DNA of 64,000 bases from Halobacteriales archaeon YIM A00013 (GCA_025041195.1 JAKCFM010000001.1:1984001-2048000); one strand, 5' to 3'; numbered from the stretch's first letter, positions 1 to 8,420 are shown. Notes: generated by a model from the letters alone, not told the origin. Made by a program: numbers and translations.

Positions 1-264
1 GGCGTGATAGCGCGTGATCCGCTCGATGCCAGGGAGATGTTCGTAGCTCGTCCGTTCGCTCGCAAGATCCGCCATCGTGAGTATCTGCTCGATTCGCGTT
101 GCGTGCGGACAGCCCGTCGACTGGCATGGACGGCACCACGTTCCCTGGCCGATATCCACCACGTGATAGAGCTCAGCTTCGGAGAGCTCACTCCGAGAGT
201 CAACCGTTGAAAGGTTCACGCAGTTACGATCCTCGTCCCTGAACAGAAATAGGGGGAGTGTCAT
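1..264 (-). CDS. CxxCx4CxH (SWIM-like) cassette protein, copy 1, 3' end outside window
   Basis: The first 88 codons of a gene running off the left edge. The product begins MTLPLFLFRDEDRNC and contains ELYHVVDIGQGTWCRPC, so residues around 46-56 carry the C-x2-C-x4-C-x-H cluster, followed by a helix rich in I/L. This resembles a SWIM-type zinc motif, although the classic SWIM spacing begins CxC. It is almost identical to the genes at 34190 and 40210 and related to the one at 7875. The ATG at 264 overlaps the stop of the upstream 45-codon microgene (ATGA), as in the other copies. Function unknown; metal or nucleic acid binding is inference from the Cys/His cluster. Confidence 0.75.
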   Translation of the reverse strand, partial: MTLPLFLFRDEDRNCVNLSTVDSRSELSEAELYHVVDIGQGTWCRPCQSTGCPHATRIEQILTMADLASERTSYEHLPGIERITRYHA

Positions 265-398
265 CGTCGCCCCCACAGTGGACAGCCAAGATGATGATCG
301 CGATGGCCGCGGAGCTGTCGTCGACAGACGACACAGCTGTGACTGTAGTGGTTTAGTGAGCCGGTACAATTACGTACGTCTGTGTTCTCCCATTGCAT
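261..398 (-). CDS. 45-residue four-cysteine microprotein, cassette copy 1
   Basis: ATG at 398, stop TGA at 263-261, 45 residues. It begins MQWENT and carries C11, a CVVC pair (C22, C25) and C39 in GCPLW. This is a C-x10-C-x2-C-x13-C arrangement typical of small zinc fingers. The length, cysteines and the ATGA overlap with the next gene are conserved in four copies of the window, which is strong evidence that it is translated despite its size. It is preceded by a structured leader and a TATA box. Haloarchaea are known to have many zinc-finger microproteins; which family this belongs to I cannot say. Confidence 0.7.
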   Translation of the reverse strand: MQWENTDVRNCTGSLNHYSHSCVVCRRQLRGHRDHHLGCPLWGRR

Positions 399-556
399 GG
401 GTGATCATCCGTTTGAGAGCCCAGCGTCGGGTGATCCTACCACCCGGCGCATTCAACACGAACGCGCAACGCCCGCATGGCGCAGCTCGACCCTCGTGTT
501 GCTATGCCTTCCCGATTGCATATAAAGTTATTTTGGAATAATTGTGAAAGACTGTT
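399..556 (-). promoter_or_regulatory. Promoter and structured leader of cassette copy 1
   Basis: Read on the minus strand: the box AACAGTCTTTCACAA (556-542), a TATA box ACTTTATA near 528-521, then hairpin P1 (AACACGA pairing with TCGTGTT), hairpin P2 (GCGCCGGGTG / CACCCGACGC, 450-424, one C-A mismatch) and a weaker P3 (TGGG / CCCA). The start codon lies in CCCATGCAATGGG, which can itself fold. The same order of elements precedes the copies at 34056 and 40076; the copy at 7741 shares the TATA box, P2 and P3. Confidence 0.6.
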
Positions 557-691
557 ATAATGACAAAACTTGTGTGAACGACTTCGCTCCCTCATGGAGG
601 TACAGCTTCAACAAGTGCGTTCCAGCGCTCGACAGCCACCATACAGACCGGAATTGTGGCTACCACCTCAATTCATACTCCGTAATCACAA

Positions 692-1433
692 ATGATCAAT
701 AAAATGAATAGAGCGAATGAGTCATTTGTCGCCTGTTACGACGAGCGTGGTGGCAGCTGGATCCTTACTGTTCCTGGAAAGATAACGCGGATTTCGGAGC
801 AGATTCAGCGGTATGCGACGGTTGCAGAGCGATTGTTCGATGCCTGTGAAGGCTTCATTCGACCTACCGAGATAGAATATCCTATTCTGACATATTCAAC
901 TGATGGTCCGATTGAGGCAACATATCCAACGGATGGAGATTCTGGCGTCTATCCAGTATCGGTAGAGCGGCGCACAGTTGTTGACAAACACGGGGTAACG
1001 GCAGCCGATATCCCCTTTGGATCATTCGATAGTGCTACAGATGGCGTCCATTGCATCGGAGATATTGAATCCATTCGGGAGCAGTCATACGTCTCACTCC
1101 GTGGCTATGAGGGATGGGTCGATCGAACTGACACAAAAAGTGAAGGTCGCTCGCTATTCTGAAGTCTTTGAGAGCCAGGCCCCCTTCGATCCTATTGGAA
1201 TTATGATCGTCCCCTGGGCCATCCCATTGGACTCTGGAGACGCTTCATACAGATTTACCATATATATTAGCACAACAACCGATATTTGGTTCGAACAGAC
1301 ATCGATTGGCCAGGAAAATCGTCGACGATTGGAATCGTTCTTCGAGCGGGTGTTTGACAATATTAGCGTCTTCGATGTATCGGATACAAGTACGGGACAA
1401 AACGACCAATTCAGAGATGTACTTCCCGAATGA
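692..1433 (+). pseudogene. Unknown gene interrupted by one frameshift
   Basis: Two overlapping reading frames, 692-1162 and about 1137-1433, look like halves of one gene. The first frame reads ...DRTDTK and the second continues VKVARYSEVF. Removing one A from the AAAAA run near 1134-1138 joins them into a single protein of 246 residues. I recognise no family. The N-terminal half contains SWILTVPGK and a Thr/Asp-rich repeat (YSTDG, YPTDG). The C-terminal half has a strand-rich stretch ending in an acidic tail. No operon partner: a cassette copy lies divergently upstream and the creatininase-like gene converges 33 bp downstream. Either a recent pseudogene or a homopolymer error in the assembly. 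Confidence 0.55.
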
Positions 1434-1466
1434 GTAGAAATCCCACTTCGTGGTATTGATTCAGTA

Positions 1467-2222
1467 TCAATTCCCGCTTCGCTCCTCGATCACCGCCGCA
1501 TACTCTTCGGTAACGCGATCCAGCAGCAGTTCACCAGCGTCTGCTGTTGCCGGGTGTGGATCGCCGAGCACGCCGTTTTCGGTGATTGCAGCCATTCCGT
1601 CGCTGAGGAGTGTACTCACAGGAACGTCGCCCTCGTGGCCGGCCTCGAACGCGTCCGTATCGACCAGTCCAGCATCGATTGCGAGCATGATCGCAGTTTC
1701 GATGGCCCCCGCGTGGAGAATGGTCTGCTCGTACTCGATTCCTGCCGCGCTGAATGCATCGCAGAGGATCTCCATGTGGGCATCGATATCGGCGATCGGA
1801 AGTATGCTCGCGTCGATCGATCGTGAGAGCTCCGGCACAACGGTTTGTATCGGGGCGAAGTTCCCGCCATGCGTTGGGACGAGCGCGATCTCATCGAATC
1901 CATGTTCATCAAGCGAGCGACAGTAGCCCTCGATCGTTGCCATCAGCGTCTTTGGTGGGATTGAGATCGTCCCGGGAAAATCCATGTGATGGCCCGAACA
2001 GCCCGGACGGATCACCGGCGCAGCGAGTGCGTCGCCGAGTTCTACCGCAATTCGTCTGGAGAGTTCGTCGCCGTAGCTGGCATCCATCGAGAGGGGCAAC
2101 TGTGGGCCGTGCTGTTCGATTGATCCCACCCCAACGATGGCGGTTCGATTCCCATCGGCAAGCGCTCGCTCGATTTCCGTCGTCGGCAGTGACTCCATGC
2201 GAACCGTCTCGGAAAATTGCAT
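1467..2222 (-). CDS. Creatininase family amidohydrolase
   Basis: About 251 residues, a normal length for the family. Members hydrolyse cyclic or linear amides using two divalent metals: creatinine, FAPy intermediates, or peptides in mycofactocin-like pathways. The metal-binding pattern is visible as GSIEQHGPQLPLSMD near the N-terminus (E, H and D ligands), followed by SGHHMDFPGT and the THGGN motif. An upstream in-frame start would add about 30 poorly conserved residues; the ATG at 2222 (MQFSETV) gives the family-like N-terminus. It is the last gene of a minus-strand trio after the TIM-barrel and ComB-like genes, suggesting a shared catabolic or salvage pathway. The substrate is not deducible. 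Confidence 0.8.
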   Translation of the reverse strand: MQFSETVRMESLPTTEIERALADGNRTAIVGVGSIEQHGPQLPLSMDASYGDELSRRIAVELGDALAAPVIRPGCSGHHMDFPGTISIPPKTLMATIEGYCRSLDEHGFDEIALVPTHGGNFAPIQTVVPELSRSIDASILPIADIDAHMEILCDAFSAAGIEYEQTILHAGAIETAIMLAIDAGLVDTDAFEAGHEGDVPVSTLLSDGMAAITENGVLGDPHPATADAGELLLDRVTEEYAAVIEERSGN

Positions 2223-2299
2223 GTCTGACACGTCGGAACACAGGATACTATTCGTTTCCCAACAGAGCCCACCGGTACCAACTGACACGATATCGGTGC

Positions 2300-3070
2300 C
2301 TACTCCACGCACGCAGCAATATTTGTAAGGGATTTCATCTCTAGAACGTTGTACGGAGCGCCCACGTCGGCTGCGATCTCCCTGAATCTTCGAAGTGGCT
2401 CGTGATCGTCGGCCGTCCCGTCGTTGTCGTGAAGATGGAGAACGTGGATCCGATCACCGAACCGATCGACGAAGCGTTCGTAGGGAACCCCGCTGGCTTT
2501 GGCATGGCCGACATCAAGCGTCAATCGCAGATACTCCGACTCACTGTCGAGGTCTGCAAGAAACGCAGCCAGCCGATCCGGTGTCGCCGTGTGACGCCGT
2601 TCGGATGGCTTGTCCCGGCTATTCTCCAGACAGAGCGGAACACCAACGTCGGCCGCATACCGCGTGCACTCCTCGATCGATTTGAGCGCCTGCTCTCGGC
2701 TGCGTGCCTGCACGTGTGCAGGATACCGGACACGAGACCCCCCACCGTGAACCACCACGCCACCAGCATCCACCGCCGCGGCCATATCGAGCGTGTGTTT
2801 GACCCCCGCCACTGCGGCCGTTCGGAGCCTCTCATTGCGATTTCCCATCGCACAGTCGATGTGAGGCGCGTGAAACGTCACTGAAAAATCACGGGACGTC
2901 AACACGCTCTCAAGGGAGTCCAGCACATCCCCATCCTGAACATCAACATACCCCTGGCGCACCTCGATATGGTTCAATCCATGATGCTCAAGAAACGAGG
3001 CGAATTCCGCTATTGACTCCTCGAATCGGACATCGAGTGACGCGCCAAAGCGAGGATGCTCAGTACTCAT
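2300..3070 (-). CDS. Sugar phosphate isomerase/epimerase-like TIM-barrel protein
   Basis: About 256 residues of the xylose-isomerase-like TIM-barrel superfamily (AP endonuclease 2 family). Typical strands carry metal ligands: FHAPHIDCAMGN, VVVHGGGSRV, LCLENSRD, LRLTLDVGHAKASG and HVLHLHDNDG, giving the expected His, Glu and Asp residues. The ATG at 3070 (MSTEHPRF) is chosen because the longer alternative would run back through the upstream gene. It overlaps the stop of the ComB-like gene by 11 bp, so the two are probably translationally coupled. Family members are isomerases, epimerases or endonucleases; context favours small-molecule metabolism. Confidence 0.8.
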   Translation of the reverse strand: MSTEHPRFGASLDVRFEESIAEFASFLEHHGLNHIEVRQGYVDVQDGDVLDSLESVLTSRDFSVTFHAPHIDCAMGNRNERLRTAAVAGVKHTLDMAAAVDAGGVVVHGGGSRVRYPAHVQARSREQALKSIEECTRYAADVGVPLCLENSRDKPSERRHTATPDRLAAFLADLDSESEYLRLTLDVGHAKASGVPYERFVDRFGDRIHVLHLHDNDGTADDHEPLRRFREIAADVGAPYNVLEMKSLTNIAACVE

Positions 3071-3806
3071 CCTCATTGTAGTCCGTTGCATCGATGAGGC
3101 GGTCATCTCGAAGGACCGGAACGACATCTCGCCGGTTGATGTCGGTCGCAAACTCGTGCAGGTCACGCTGGCGTGTCTCGTGTTTCTCAGCGTACCCAGG
3201 TCCCTTGCTCGTCACCAGCAATGACGCAAAGTGCTCTCGCTGGACTGCCGACAATGGTTCGTCGTTGAGAAATCGATCGATCACCACGGCCCCGAGTAGA
3301 TCGTCCATCGTCTGATGGCCACTCGAACCACAGCTAACTAGGAACGTCGGTCGATCACGGTCGCGGAGCTGCTCGGCAACTGCCTGCGCGTTCGTGTATC
3401 CGCCGACGAAGACGGAAACGTCGTCACCGCCCCGGCGTCGCAACCGTGCGACGGCAGTGCCGCCGTTCTTCGAGGTCATGCTCACTGGCCGATTGGAGAC
3501 CGGAAGATCCTGTACGTAGCTCGGCGAATTGAAAAAATCGTATCCGTCTGCCGGCTCGTACGCTTCGGTCTTTCCACCGCCGATAAGTGCCTCTGGATGG
3601 CGAGCCTGATACGCGAACTCGTCGCCACGCTCGTCAGTAATGTGTACGTATTCTGCGCCGTTGGCCAGCAATTCGGTGACCGTCGTCGAAAAGTGAGTGA
3701 CATCAATGACGACGTAGTCACCGGGGTCGGGAACACCCGGAATGTGCGACCGGCCGTCAATGAGTTTCGACTCGAATGAGGACTGACGGAGAGTGCCTGG
3801 TTCCAT
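3060..3806 (-). CDS. ComB-family 2-phosphosulfolactate phosphatase-like protein
   Basis: 248 residues. Family features include YVVIDVTHFSTTVTELLANG near residues 31-50, LIGGGKTEAYEPADGYDFFNSP, SKNGGTAV and VSCGSSGHQTMDDLLGA. ComB proper hydrolyses 2-phosphosulfolactate in coenzyme M synthesis, but haloarchaea do not make coenzyme M, so the true substrate is probably another phosphoester. First gene of the minus-strand trio, divergent from an ECF transporter operon across a 169-bp AT-rich intergenic region. The acidic C-terminus (DYNEDEY) is halophile-like. The family assignment is firm, the activity is not. Confidence 0.78.
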   Translation of the reverse strand: MEPGTLRQSSFESKLIDGRSHIPGVPDPGDYVVIDVTHFSTTVTELLANGAEYVHITDERGDEFAYQARHPEALIGGGKTEAYEPADGYDFFNSPSYVQDLPVSNRPVSMTSKNGGTAVARLRRRGGDDVSVFVGGYTNAQAVAEQLRDRDRPTFLVSCGSSGHQTMDDLLGAVVIDRFLNDEPLSAVQREHFASLLVTSKGPGYAEKHETRQRDLHEFATDINRRDVVPVLRDDRLIDATDYNEDEY

Positions 3807-3975
3807 CAGCCAATCGTCCGATAGTGGTCCTGTTAATCACTCCTATGATATGTATTGAATGATATTTCATATAATTATGAATATTTGCTATAAATATGCG
3901 TCCATACGACGCTCGTGGGAGATATACATCTCATATAAATCCTCTAGTAGGTCACATCTGAATCACCCGACGTAG
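3807..3975. promoter_or_regulatory. Divergent AT-rich promoter region
   Basis: Separates the ComB-like trio from the ECF transporter operon. A TATA-like CATATAAAT at about 3933-3941 lies roughly 35-43 bp before the transporter ATG, giving a short leader. AT-rich sequences such as TAATTATATG around 3870-3880 could serve the minus-strand operon. No clear riboswitch or palindrome is visible. Shared divergent control of transporter and enzymes is inference. Confidence 0.4.
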
Positions 3976-4833
3976 ATGGCTACAGCAACGTGGTCCGGAT
4001 TCAGGGGAGTTTCATTCGATCGACAGGACATGATGGTGTTCATTCTGATCATGTCCCTATCAGGACTGCAAAATGCGTTTACAGAGATACTCCCCGAGTT
4101 CACGGTTGGACCACTCGAACTCGGCGTCGGCGAGTTCCTATTTATCCCCATCGTATTGGTGCTGCTCTTCCGGACAGTGTGGGCGGCGCTTGCCGTTCCG
4201 GTTGGGGAAATCGTCTTCGGCGAGATACTCCTCGGAGAGTTTAACGGACTGGGAGCAATCGAAGGGCTGTTGCTCATCACAGCCGCGTACTACTTCGCCA
4301 CAACACTGCTGCAGGACCCAGAGAACCGAACACAGTTGGCACTCGTTGTCTTTCTCGCCGAGGCGATTGAGGAGTTTTTCGCGATGTTCATCGACATGGG
4401 AAAAATCTGGATTGGGGTCGAAGAACTAGAAGCCGTTCCAGGACTGCCAGAGAGCATCGTCATCCTTGAGGTGGTTGATTTTGCCACCCAGATGCTCATC
4501 ACCGGCATTGTCTTCGGCGTTATTCCCGCACTGTACCTGTATCCAAAGCTCCACGGGAAGGTCGAACCGTTACTCGGAATGGAACCATACGAAGGAGAGC
4601 GTGGGGCATTGATCTGGCGAGGTTTTAGTATAAAAAAGTTGGCGCTCATCCTGTTGGCGTTTCCGATCGCCTTTGGAGCCGAAGCGGCCAGTGAAACCGG
4701 GAGCTTCATCAACGTGGTCTTTCGCCCGGAGTTTCTCGATCTGTACGGTCAGAATTTCATCGCCGTTCCGATACTCGTCACCACCATCGTCGCTATAGTC
4801 GTCTGGTATCGCGCCAGCCGTCAGGACGCCTGA
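3976..4833 (+). CDS. Polytopic membrane protein, probable substrate-binding (S) subunit of an ECF transporter
   Basis: 285 residues with about seven or eight hydrophobic segments, beginning after a short polar N-terminus (first segment from MMVFILIMSLSG). It lies 9 bp upstream of a duplicated ECF-type ATPase gene and an EcfT-like gene, the position of the S component that binds substrate in energy-coupling-factor importers. It is longer than typical S components (about 170-220 residues), with an acidic loop (AEAIEEFFAMFIDMG). The substrate is unknown; none of the vitamin or metal S-family signatures is recognised. Confidence 0.6.
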   Translation: MATATWSGFRGVSFDRQDMMVFILIMSLSGLQNAFTEILPEFTVGPLELGVGEFLFIPIVLVLLFRTVWAALAVPVGEIVFGEILLGEFNGLGAIEGLLLITAAYYFATTLLQDPENRTQLALVVFLAEAIEEFFAMFIDMGKIWIGVEELEAVPGLPESIVILEVVDFATQMLITGIVFGVIPALYLYPKLHGKVEPLLGMEPYEGERGALIWRGFSIKKLALILLAFPIAFGAEAASETGSFINVVFRPEFLDLYGQNFIAVPILVTTIVAIVVWYRASRQDA

Positions 4834-4842
4834 GCACCACCA

Positions 4843-6603
4843 ATGAACACCCAAAACGACGCCAACATATCCGTCGACAATCTCTCCGTTCGGTATCCAG
4901 GCAGTGACGAATACGTCCTGGACGGAGCGAGTGTTGAGATCGATGCTGGTGAGTTTGTCGCAGTGATCGGGAAAAATGGATCCGGGAAAACGACGCTCTG
5001 TAAGTCGTTCAACGGTCTCATTCCGCATTTCTACGACGGCTCATTTGGCGGGCGTGTCACCGTTGGGGGGATCGATACCGCCGACGCGACGGTTTCCCAG
5101 CTCTCCGAGCACGTGGGCTACGTGTTCCAGGAGTTCGACAATCAGCTTGTCAGTCCAACGGTCTCCGACGAAGTGGCCTTCGGACCAATCAATCACGGAC
5201 ACGATGATTACCGCGAGCGAGCTGCTCGGGCGCTATCCCTGCTCAATCTCGATGGGATCGAAGACCGGTTTCTCTGGGAGCTCTCTGGAGGACAAAAGCA
5301 TCTCGTTGCACTGGCCGCCGTGTTGACGCTAGAACCAGCCATTCTCGTGGTTGACGAGCCGGCTGCGCAGTTGGATCCGGTCCACGCTGGTGAGACCTAC
5401 GATCATCTCGCTGCCCTCAACCACGAACAGGGCATGACCATCGTTACGATTGAACACCAGACGGAGTACATCGCGGAATACTGTGACAGCGTGGTGCTCG
5501 TCGAGGATGGCCGGGTAGCGTGGAAAGCGCCCGTCGAGGAAGCACTCAATCGGCTTGAAGCGCTCCGCAGAAACGATATCCAACCACCACAGATCACCCG
5601 GACGGCTGCAGAGATGGGTGAGACGGACGAACAATTGCCGGTCGGATTCGACGAGGGAGTTCGCTGGTTCAGGAACGTTCTCGATTCGACCACCCCGAAC
5701 GCATCACCACTGACGGGGGCCGATGCCGGAGAAAATCTACCAGCTCGGAATGACAACAGTACTCCACTCATCAGATTCTCGTCCGTTTCGCACACGTATC
5801 CAACGCTCCGTGGCGAAGACAAACAGGTCCTTGATGCGCTGGATCTGAAGGTGTATTCGGGTGATCGCGTCGCACTGGTTGGGAGTAACGGTGCGGGGAA
5901 ATCGACGATTCTCAAGCTGCTAACCGGTCTCAAAACGCCCGCGGAAGGGACAGTGTTGATCAACAACACAGCCACTGCCACGACGCTCCCCGAGCGGATC
6001 GCAGATGACGTGGTGTACGTGCCACAGAATCCCGAATCGATGTTCGTCAAAGACTCGATCCGGGCAGATATCGCCCACTATCTGCAGTCACGCGATCAGG
6101 AGGATGTGGCTGCTCGAACCGACGACGTCATCTCTTTTCTTGATCTGGAGGCGCTTGAAGATCGAGACGGTCGGTTGTTGAGTGTCGGCCAGCAGCGTCG
6201 GGCATCACTTGCGATCGGAGTGGCCACCGCTCCCTCGATCATTCTTCTTGATGAACCAACTGGAAGTCTTGATCTCGCGAGCCGAACGGAAATCGGTCGA
6301 ACACTCTCCAGAGCTGGTGAGCGCGTCGAAGCCGTCATTATGGCAACCCACGATCTTGAGCTGGCTGCTGAGTGGGCCAATCGCATACTCGTCCTCGACG
6401 ATGGCAAAATCCACATGGACGGGCCGCCAAAAACAGTGTTCGCCGCGACAGACGTACTGGCGGAGGCAAATCTCGAACCACCGCAAGTGGTGCGGCTCAG
6501 CAAGGAGCTCGGTTGCACACCAGTCGCTCTCTCAACCGATGAACTGGTCAGTCATCTGTCTTCAGAGCGACCCACTGCCTCTACAGGAGCGAGCCATCAA
6601 TGA
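4843..6603 (+). CDS. ECF transporter ATPase with two fused ABC domains (EcfA1-EcfA2 type)
   Basis: 586 residues containing two nucleotide-binding domains. Domain 1 has Walker A GKNGSGKT (43-50), Q-loop Q96, signature LSGGQ (147-151) and Walker B ILVVDEP (167-173). Domain 2 has Walker A GSNGAGKS (347-354), a degenerate signature LSVGQ (446-450) and Walker B IILLDEP (466-472). Such fusions (YkoD/CbiO-like) provide both ATPases of an ECF importer. The stop overlaps the ATG of the downstream EcfT gene by 4 bp. The altered second signature suggests asymmetric ATP sites, common in such pairs. Confidence 0.88.
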   Translation: MNTQNDANISVDNLSVRYPGSDEYVLDGASVEIDAGEFVAVIGKNGSGKTTLCKSFNGLIPHFYDGSFGGRVTVGGIDTADATVSQLSEHVGYVFQEFDNQLVSPTVSDEVAFGPINHGHDDYRERAARALSLLNLDGIEDRFLWELSGGQKHLVALAAVLTLEPAILVVDEPAAQLDPVHAGETYDHLAALNHEQGMTIVTIEHQTEYIAEYCDSVVLVEDGRVAWKAPVEEALNRLEALRRNDIQPPQITRTAAEMGETDEQLPVGFDEGVRWFRNVLDSTTPNASPLTGADAGENLPARNDNSTPLIRFSSVSHTYPTLRGEDKQVLDALDLKVYSGDRVALVGSNGAGKSTILKLLTGLKTPAEGTVLINNTATATTLPERIADDVVYVPQNPESMFVKDSIRADIAHYLQSRDQEDVAARTDDVISFLDLEALEDRDGRLLSVGQQRRASLAIGVATAPSIILLDEPTGSLDLASRTEIGRTLSRAGERVEAVIMATHDLELAAEWANRILVLDDGKIHMDGPPKTVFAATDVLAEANLEPPQVVRLSKELGCTPVALSTDELVSHLSSERPTASTGASHQ

Positions 6604-7409
6604 CTGCACTCGATTCTCTACGGGATATAGCGTCAGTTGATGCGATCACGACCGATCTCCTGCGGACTGCTTACGACAACGACGGATCGTTCCTCCATCG
6701 ACTCGATCCGAGAGTGTTGTTGCTATGGTACGTCGTGTTTCTGTTCGTTCCGTGGATGTTCTACGAGATGGACGTATTACTCGCACTGTTGGTATTTGTC
6801 TCCGTCCTCGCCGTTCTGTCCCGTGTAAGCGTGTATCTACTCGCCATCATGGCGTTCAGCGTCGTGACGAGTCTCACATCCTATGCGATTGTGACGGCGT
6901 TCACAGGCGATCCGATTGCGGCGATGAAAGCCCTGCTGCCGTTCACGCTCAAGGTGACGATCATCTCGATATCGAGTCTCGCAGTGTTCTCAAGCATGAG
7001 CCCGAAAACGTTGGCACGTGGGCTCTTGAGTCTCGGAGTCCCTCGGCAGTTCACGTTTGTCATCGCCTATGGATATCGCATGTTACCGGTGTTGTTCCAG
7101 GAGTATCACGAACTCGTGAACGCGTTACGACTCCGGAGTGCCGTTCCAGATTCACCGGGACGATTCCGGTGGCGGTATTACCGGTACTTGCTCAGACTCT
7201 CGATGAAAGCGTTCTATCCGATGATATTCAACGTCGCAAAGCGGTCTCGAGTTACCGTCGAAGCAATGGAAGCCCGCGGATTCTCGAACTCACTCGACAG
7301 CGATGCGAGTCGGGAGCTGCAACTGGAGGGGATGGAAATTCGACCGGGTGACGGTGTGTTTTTCTGTGGATCGCTCATCTACGTTGCTATCGTTGCGAGC
7401 GTCCTCTGA
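6600..7409 (+). CDS. ECF transporter transmembrane coupling protein (EcfT/CbiQ family)
   Basis: 269 residues, five or more transmembrane segments between about residues 40 and 130 plus one at the C-terminus. The cytoplasmic part has MEARGFSNSL near residue 222, matching the Ala-Arg-Gly coupling motif of EcfT proteins that contacts the ATPases. A second, less clear coupling helix is LRLRSAVPD. Overlaps the ATPase gene by ATGA. Together with 3976 and 4843 it forms a complete importer. A CRISPR-repeat-like sequence begins 3 bp after its stop. Confidence 0.85.
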   Translation: MTALDSLRDIASVDAITTDLLRTAYDNDGSFLHRLDPRVLLLWYVVFLFVPWMFYEMDVLLALLVFVSVLAVLSRVSVYLLAIMAFSVVTSLTSYAIVTAFTGDPIAAMKALLPFTLKVTIISISSLAVFSSMSPKTLARGLLSLGVPRQFTFVIAYGYRMLPVLFQEYHELVNALRLRSAVPDSPGRFRWRYYRYLLRLSMKAFYPMIFNVAKRSRVTVEAMEARGFSNSLDSDASRELQLEGMEIRPGDGVFFCGSLIYVAIVASVL

Positions 7410-7411
7410 AA

Positions 7412-7441
7412 CGTTCAATCCTATTACGGTGGTGCTGCAAC
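7412..7441 (-). repeat. Solitary 30-nt CRISPR-repeat-like sequence (degenerate)
   Basis: On the minus strand it starts GTTGCAGCACC and ends GGATTGAACG. It matches the sequence at 11080-11109 at 24 of 30 positions. No second repeat, spacer array or cas gene is adjacent. It lies directly after the EcfT stop codon. Confidence 0.35.
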
Positions 7442-7615
7442 AAGAGTTGCGTCGCTCCAGCGAATCTGCGGACGATCACTCGTCCATCAGAATTGATTAG
7501 ATAGTAGTCATCTTCAGCACTGATTGACAGCCAAAAGTGTGTCACCACTGGAATGAAGATCATTGAGACGGTTCTGATTGATCACACAACGCCATTGAAA
7601 TCCAACACATACGAA
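7442..7615. other. Intergenic region without a recognisable gene
   Basis: No credible reading frame or palindrome is seen here. It holds only spacer sequence before the TATA box of cassette copy 2. The AACAGTCTTTCACAA box of the other copies is absent. Confidence 0.5.
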
Positions 7616-7740
7616 ACTTTATAACCCAGTGGGTTGGCACAATCAATTGGGAATGCCAGCCCGAAATGTGGTCGCGCGTATCAAATCGCGCCGGGTGTCA
7701 GAAGCACCCGACGCTGGGGTTCCCATGCGGACAGAAACCC
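7616..7740 (+). promoter_or_regulatory. Promoter and structured leader of cassette copy 2
   Basis: TATA box ACTTTATAA at 7616-7624 is followed by a leader with hairpin P2 (7688-7697 GCGCCGGGTG with 7705-7714 CACCCGACGC) and P3 (7715-7721 TGGGGTT with 7735-7741 AAACCCA). P2 has the same arms as the other copies but an unrelated loop (TCAGAAG). P3 differs in sequence from copies 3 and 4 but still pairs, which supports a real RNA structure. The final A of P3 is the first base of the microprotein start codon. Confidence 0.6.
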
Positions 7741-7878
7741 ATGAAGGGAAATGCACCGCGGTACTGTAATCCTGTCGTATCGTCAATGACTACCACACGC
7801 TGTGCTCGCTGTGGCCAGCCGGTGGCTCGCCAACGGGCGCACGCAACGGGCTGTCCGTCGTGGAGGGTTGGCTCGTGA
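7741..7878 (+). CDS. 45-residue four-cysteine microprotein, cassette copy 2
   Basis: ATG at 7741, 45 residues, same length as the other copies though most residues differ. Cysteines C9, CARC (C21, C24) and C38 in TGCPSW align with those of copies 1, 3 and 4. A longer reading frame opens upstream at 7666 but would start inside the leader. The stop TGA overlaps the GTG start of the next gene. Conservation of length, cysteines and coupling in a divergent copy argues for a real protein, probably zinc-binding. Confidence 0.7.
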   Translation: MKGNAPRYCNPVVSSMTTTRCARCGQPVARQRAHATGCPSWRVGS

Positions 7879-8399
7879 GTCTTCCACAGTTCAGCTTTCG
7901 AACGATAGATGGGCAGGTCAGCACGCTGGAGGGGATCGATACTCGCGAGGAGCTTTCCTCTGCTGAGTTGCATCACGTTGTGGACATCGCCGAAAACTGC
8001 TGGTGTCGGCCCTGTCAGTCAACCGAGTGCCGGCACAGTCGTCAGGTTGAGGAGGTGCTCGCGATTGCTGATCTGAGCGAGCGCTCGGGCGGGGGTCCTG
8101 ATGCGCTTCCGTCGCTTGATCGGATTACTCGGTTTCGCTCGCAGGGCGAGACGATCTACACCGCCTGGTTCGACAATGATGCGCGACTGCGTGCGCACGA
8201 ACAGCGATCGGGTGACGTGACGTTGTTGGCGTTTTCTCCGGATCGACCGGAGGATCCGGCACGGGCGCAGACGCAGGACGAGGCTGTGTCTGCAGCGAGC
8301 TGTTTGCTCAATAGGGTCGTGAAGTTCTGCGACGCACGATCTACCGAGGAACTCCCTGCGCTCCTTGAGCTACTAGTTTCACCAGCACACTGCAACTAA
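7875..8399 (+). CDS. CxxCx4CxH (SWIM-like) cassette protein, copy 2
   Basis: 174 residues from a GTG that overlaps the microprotein stop (GTGA). An upstream in-frame ATG at 7860 would lie inside the microgene. It shares ELHHVVDI, WCRPCQSTECRHSR and a downstream RITRFRSQGET with the group at 40210 (there RITRYRATGET). The Cys/His cluster is followed by a helix (QVEEVLAIADL). The C-terminal third (from about residue 115) is different from the 40210 type and is duplicated at 8536-8717. Function unknown; a nucleic-acid-binding or regulatory role together with the microprotein is inference. Confidence 0.75.
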   Translation: MSLPQFSFRTIDGQVSTLEGIDTREELSSAELHHVVDIAENCWCRPCQSTECRHSRQVEEVLAIADLSERSGGGPDALPSLDRITRFRSQGETIYTAWFDNDARLRAHEQRSGDVTLLAFSPDRPEDPARAQTQDEAVSAASCLLNRVVKFCDARSTEELPALLELLVSPAHCN

Positions 8400-8420
8400 C
8401 CCCCGCGGTGGGTTCTTTTG

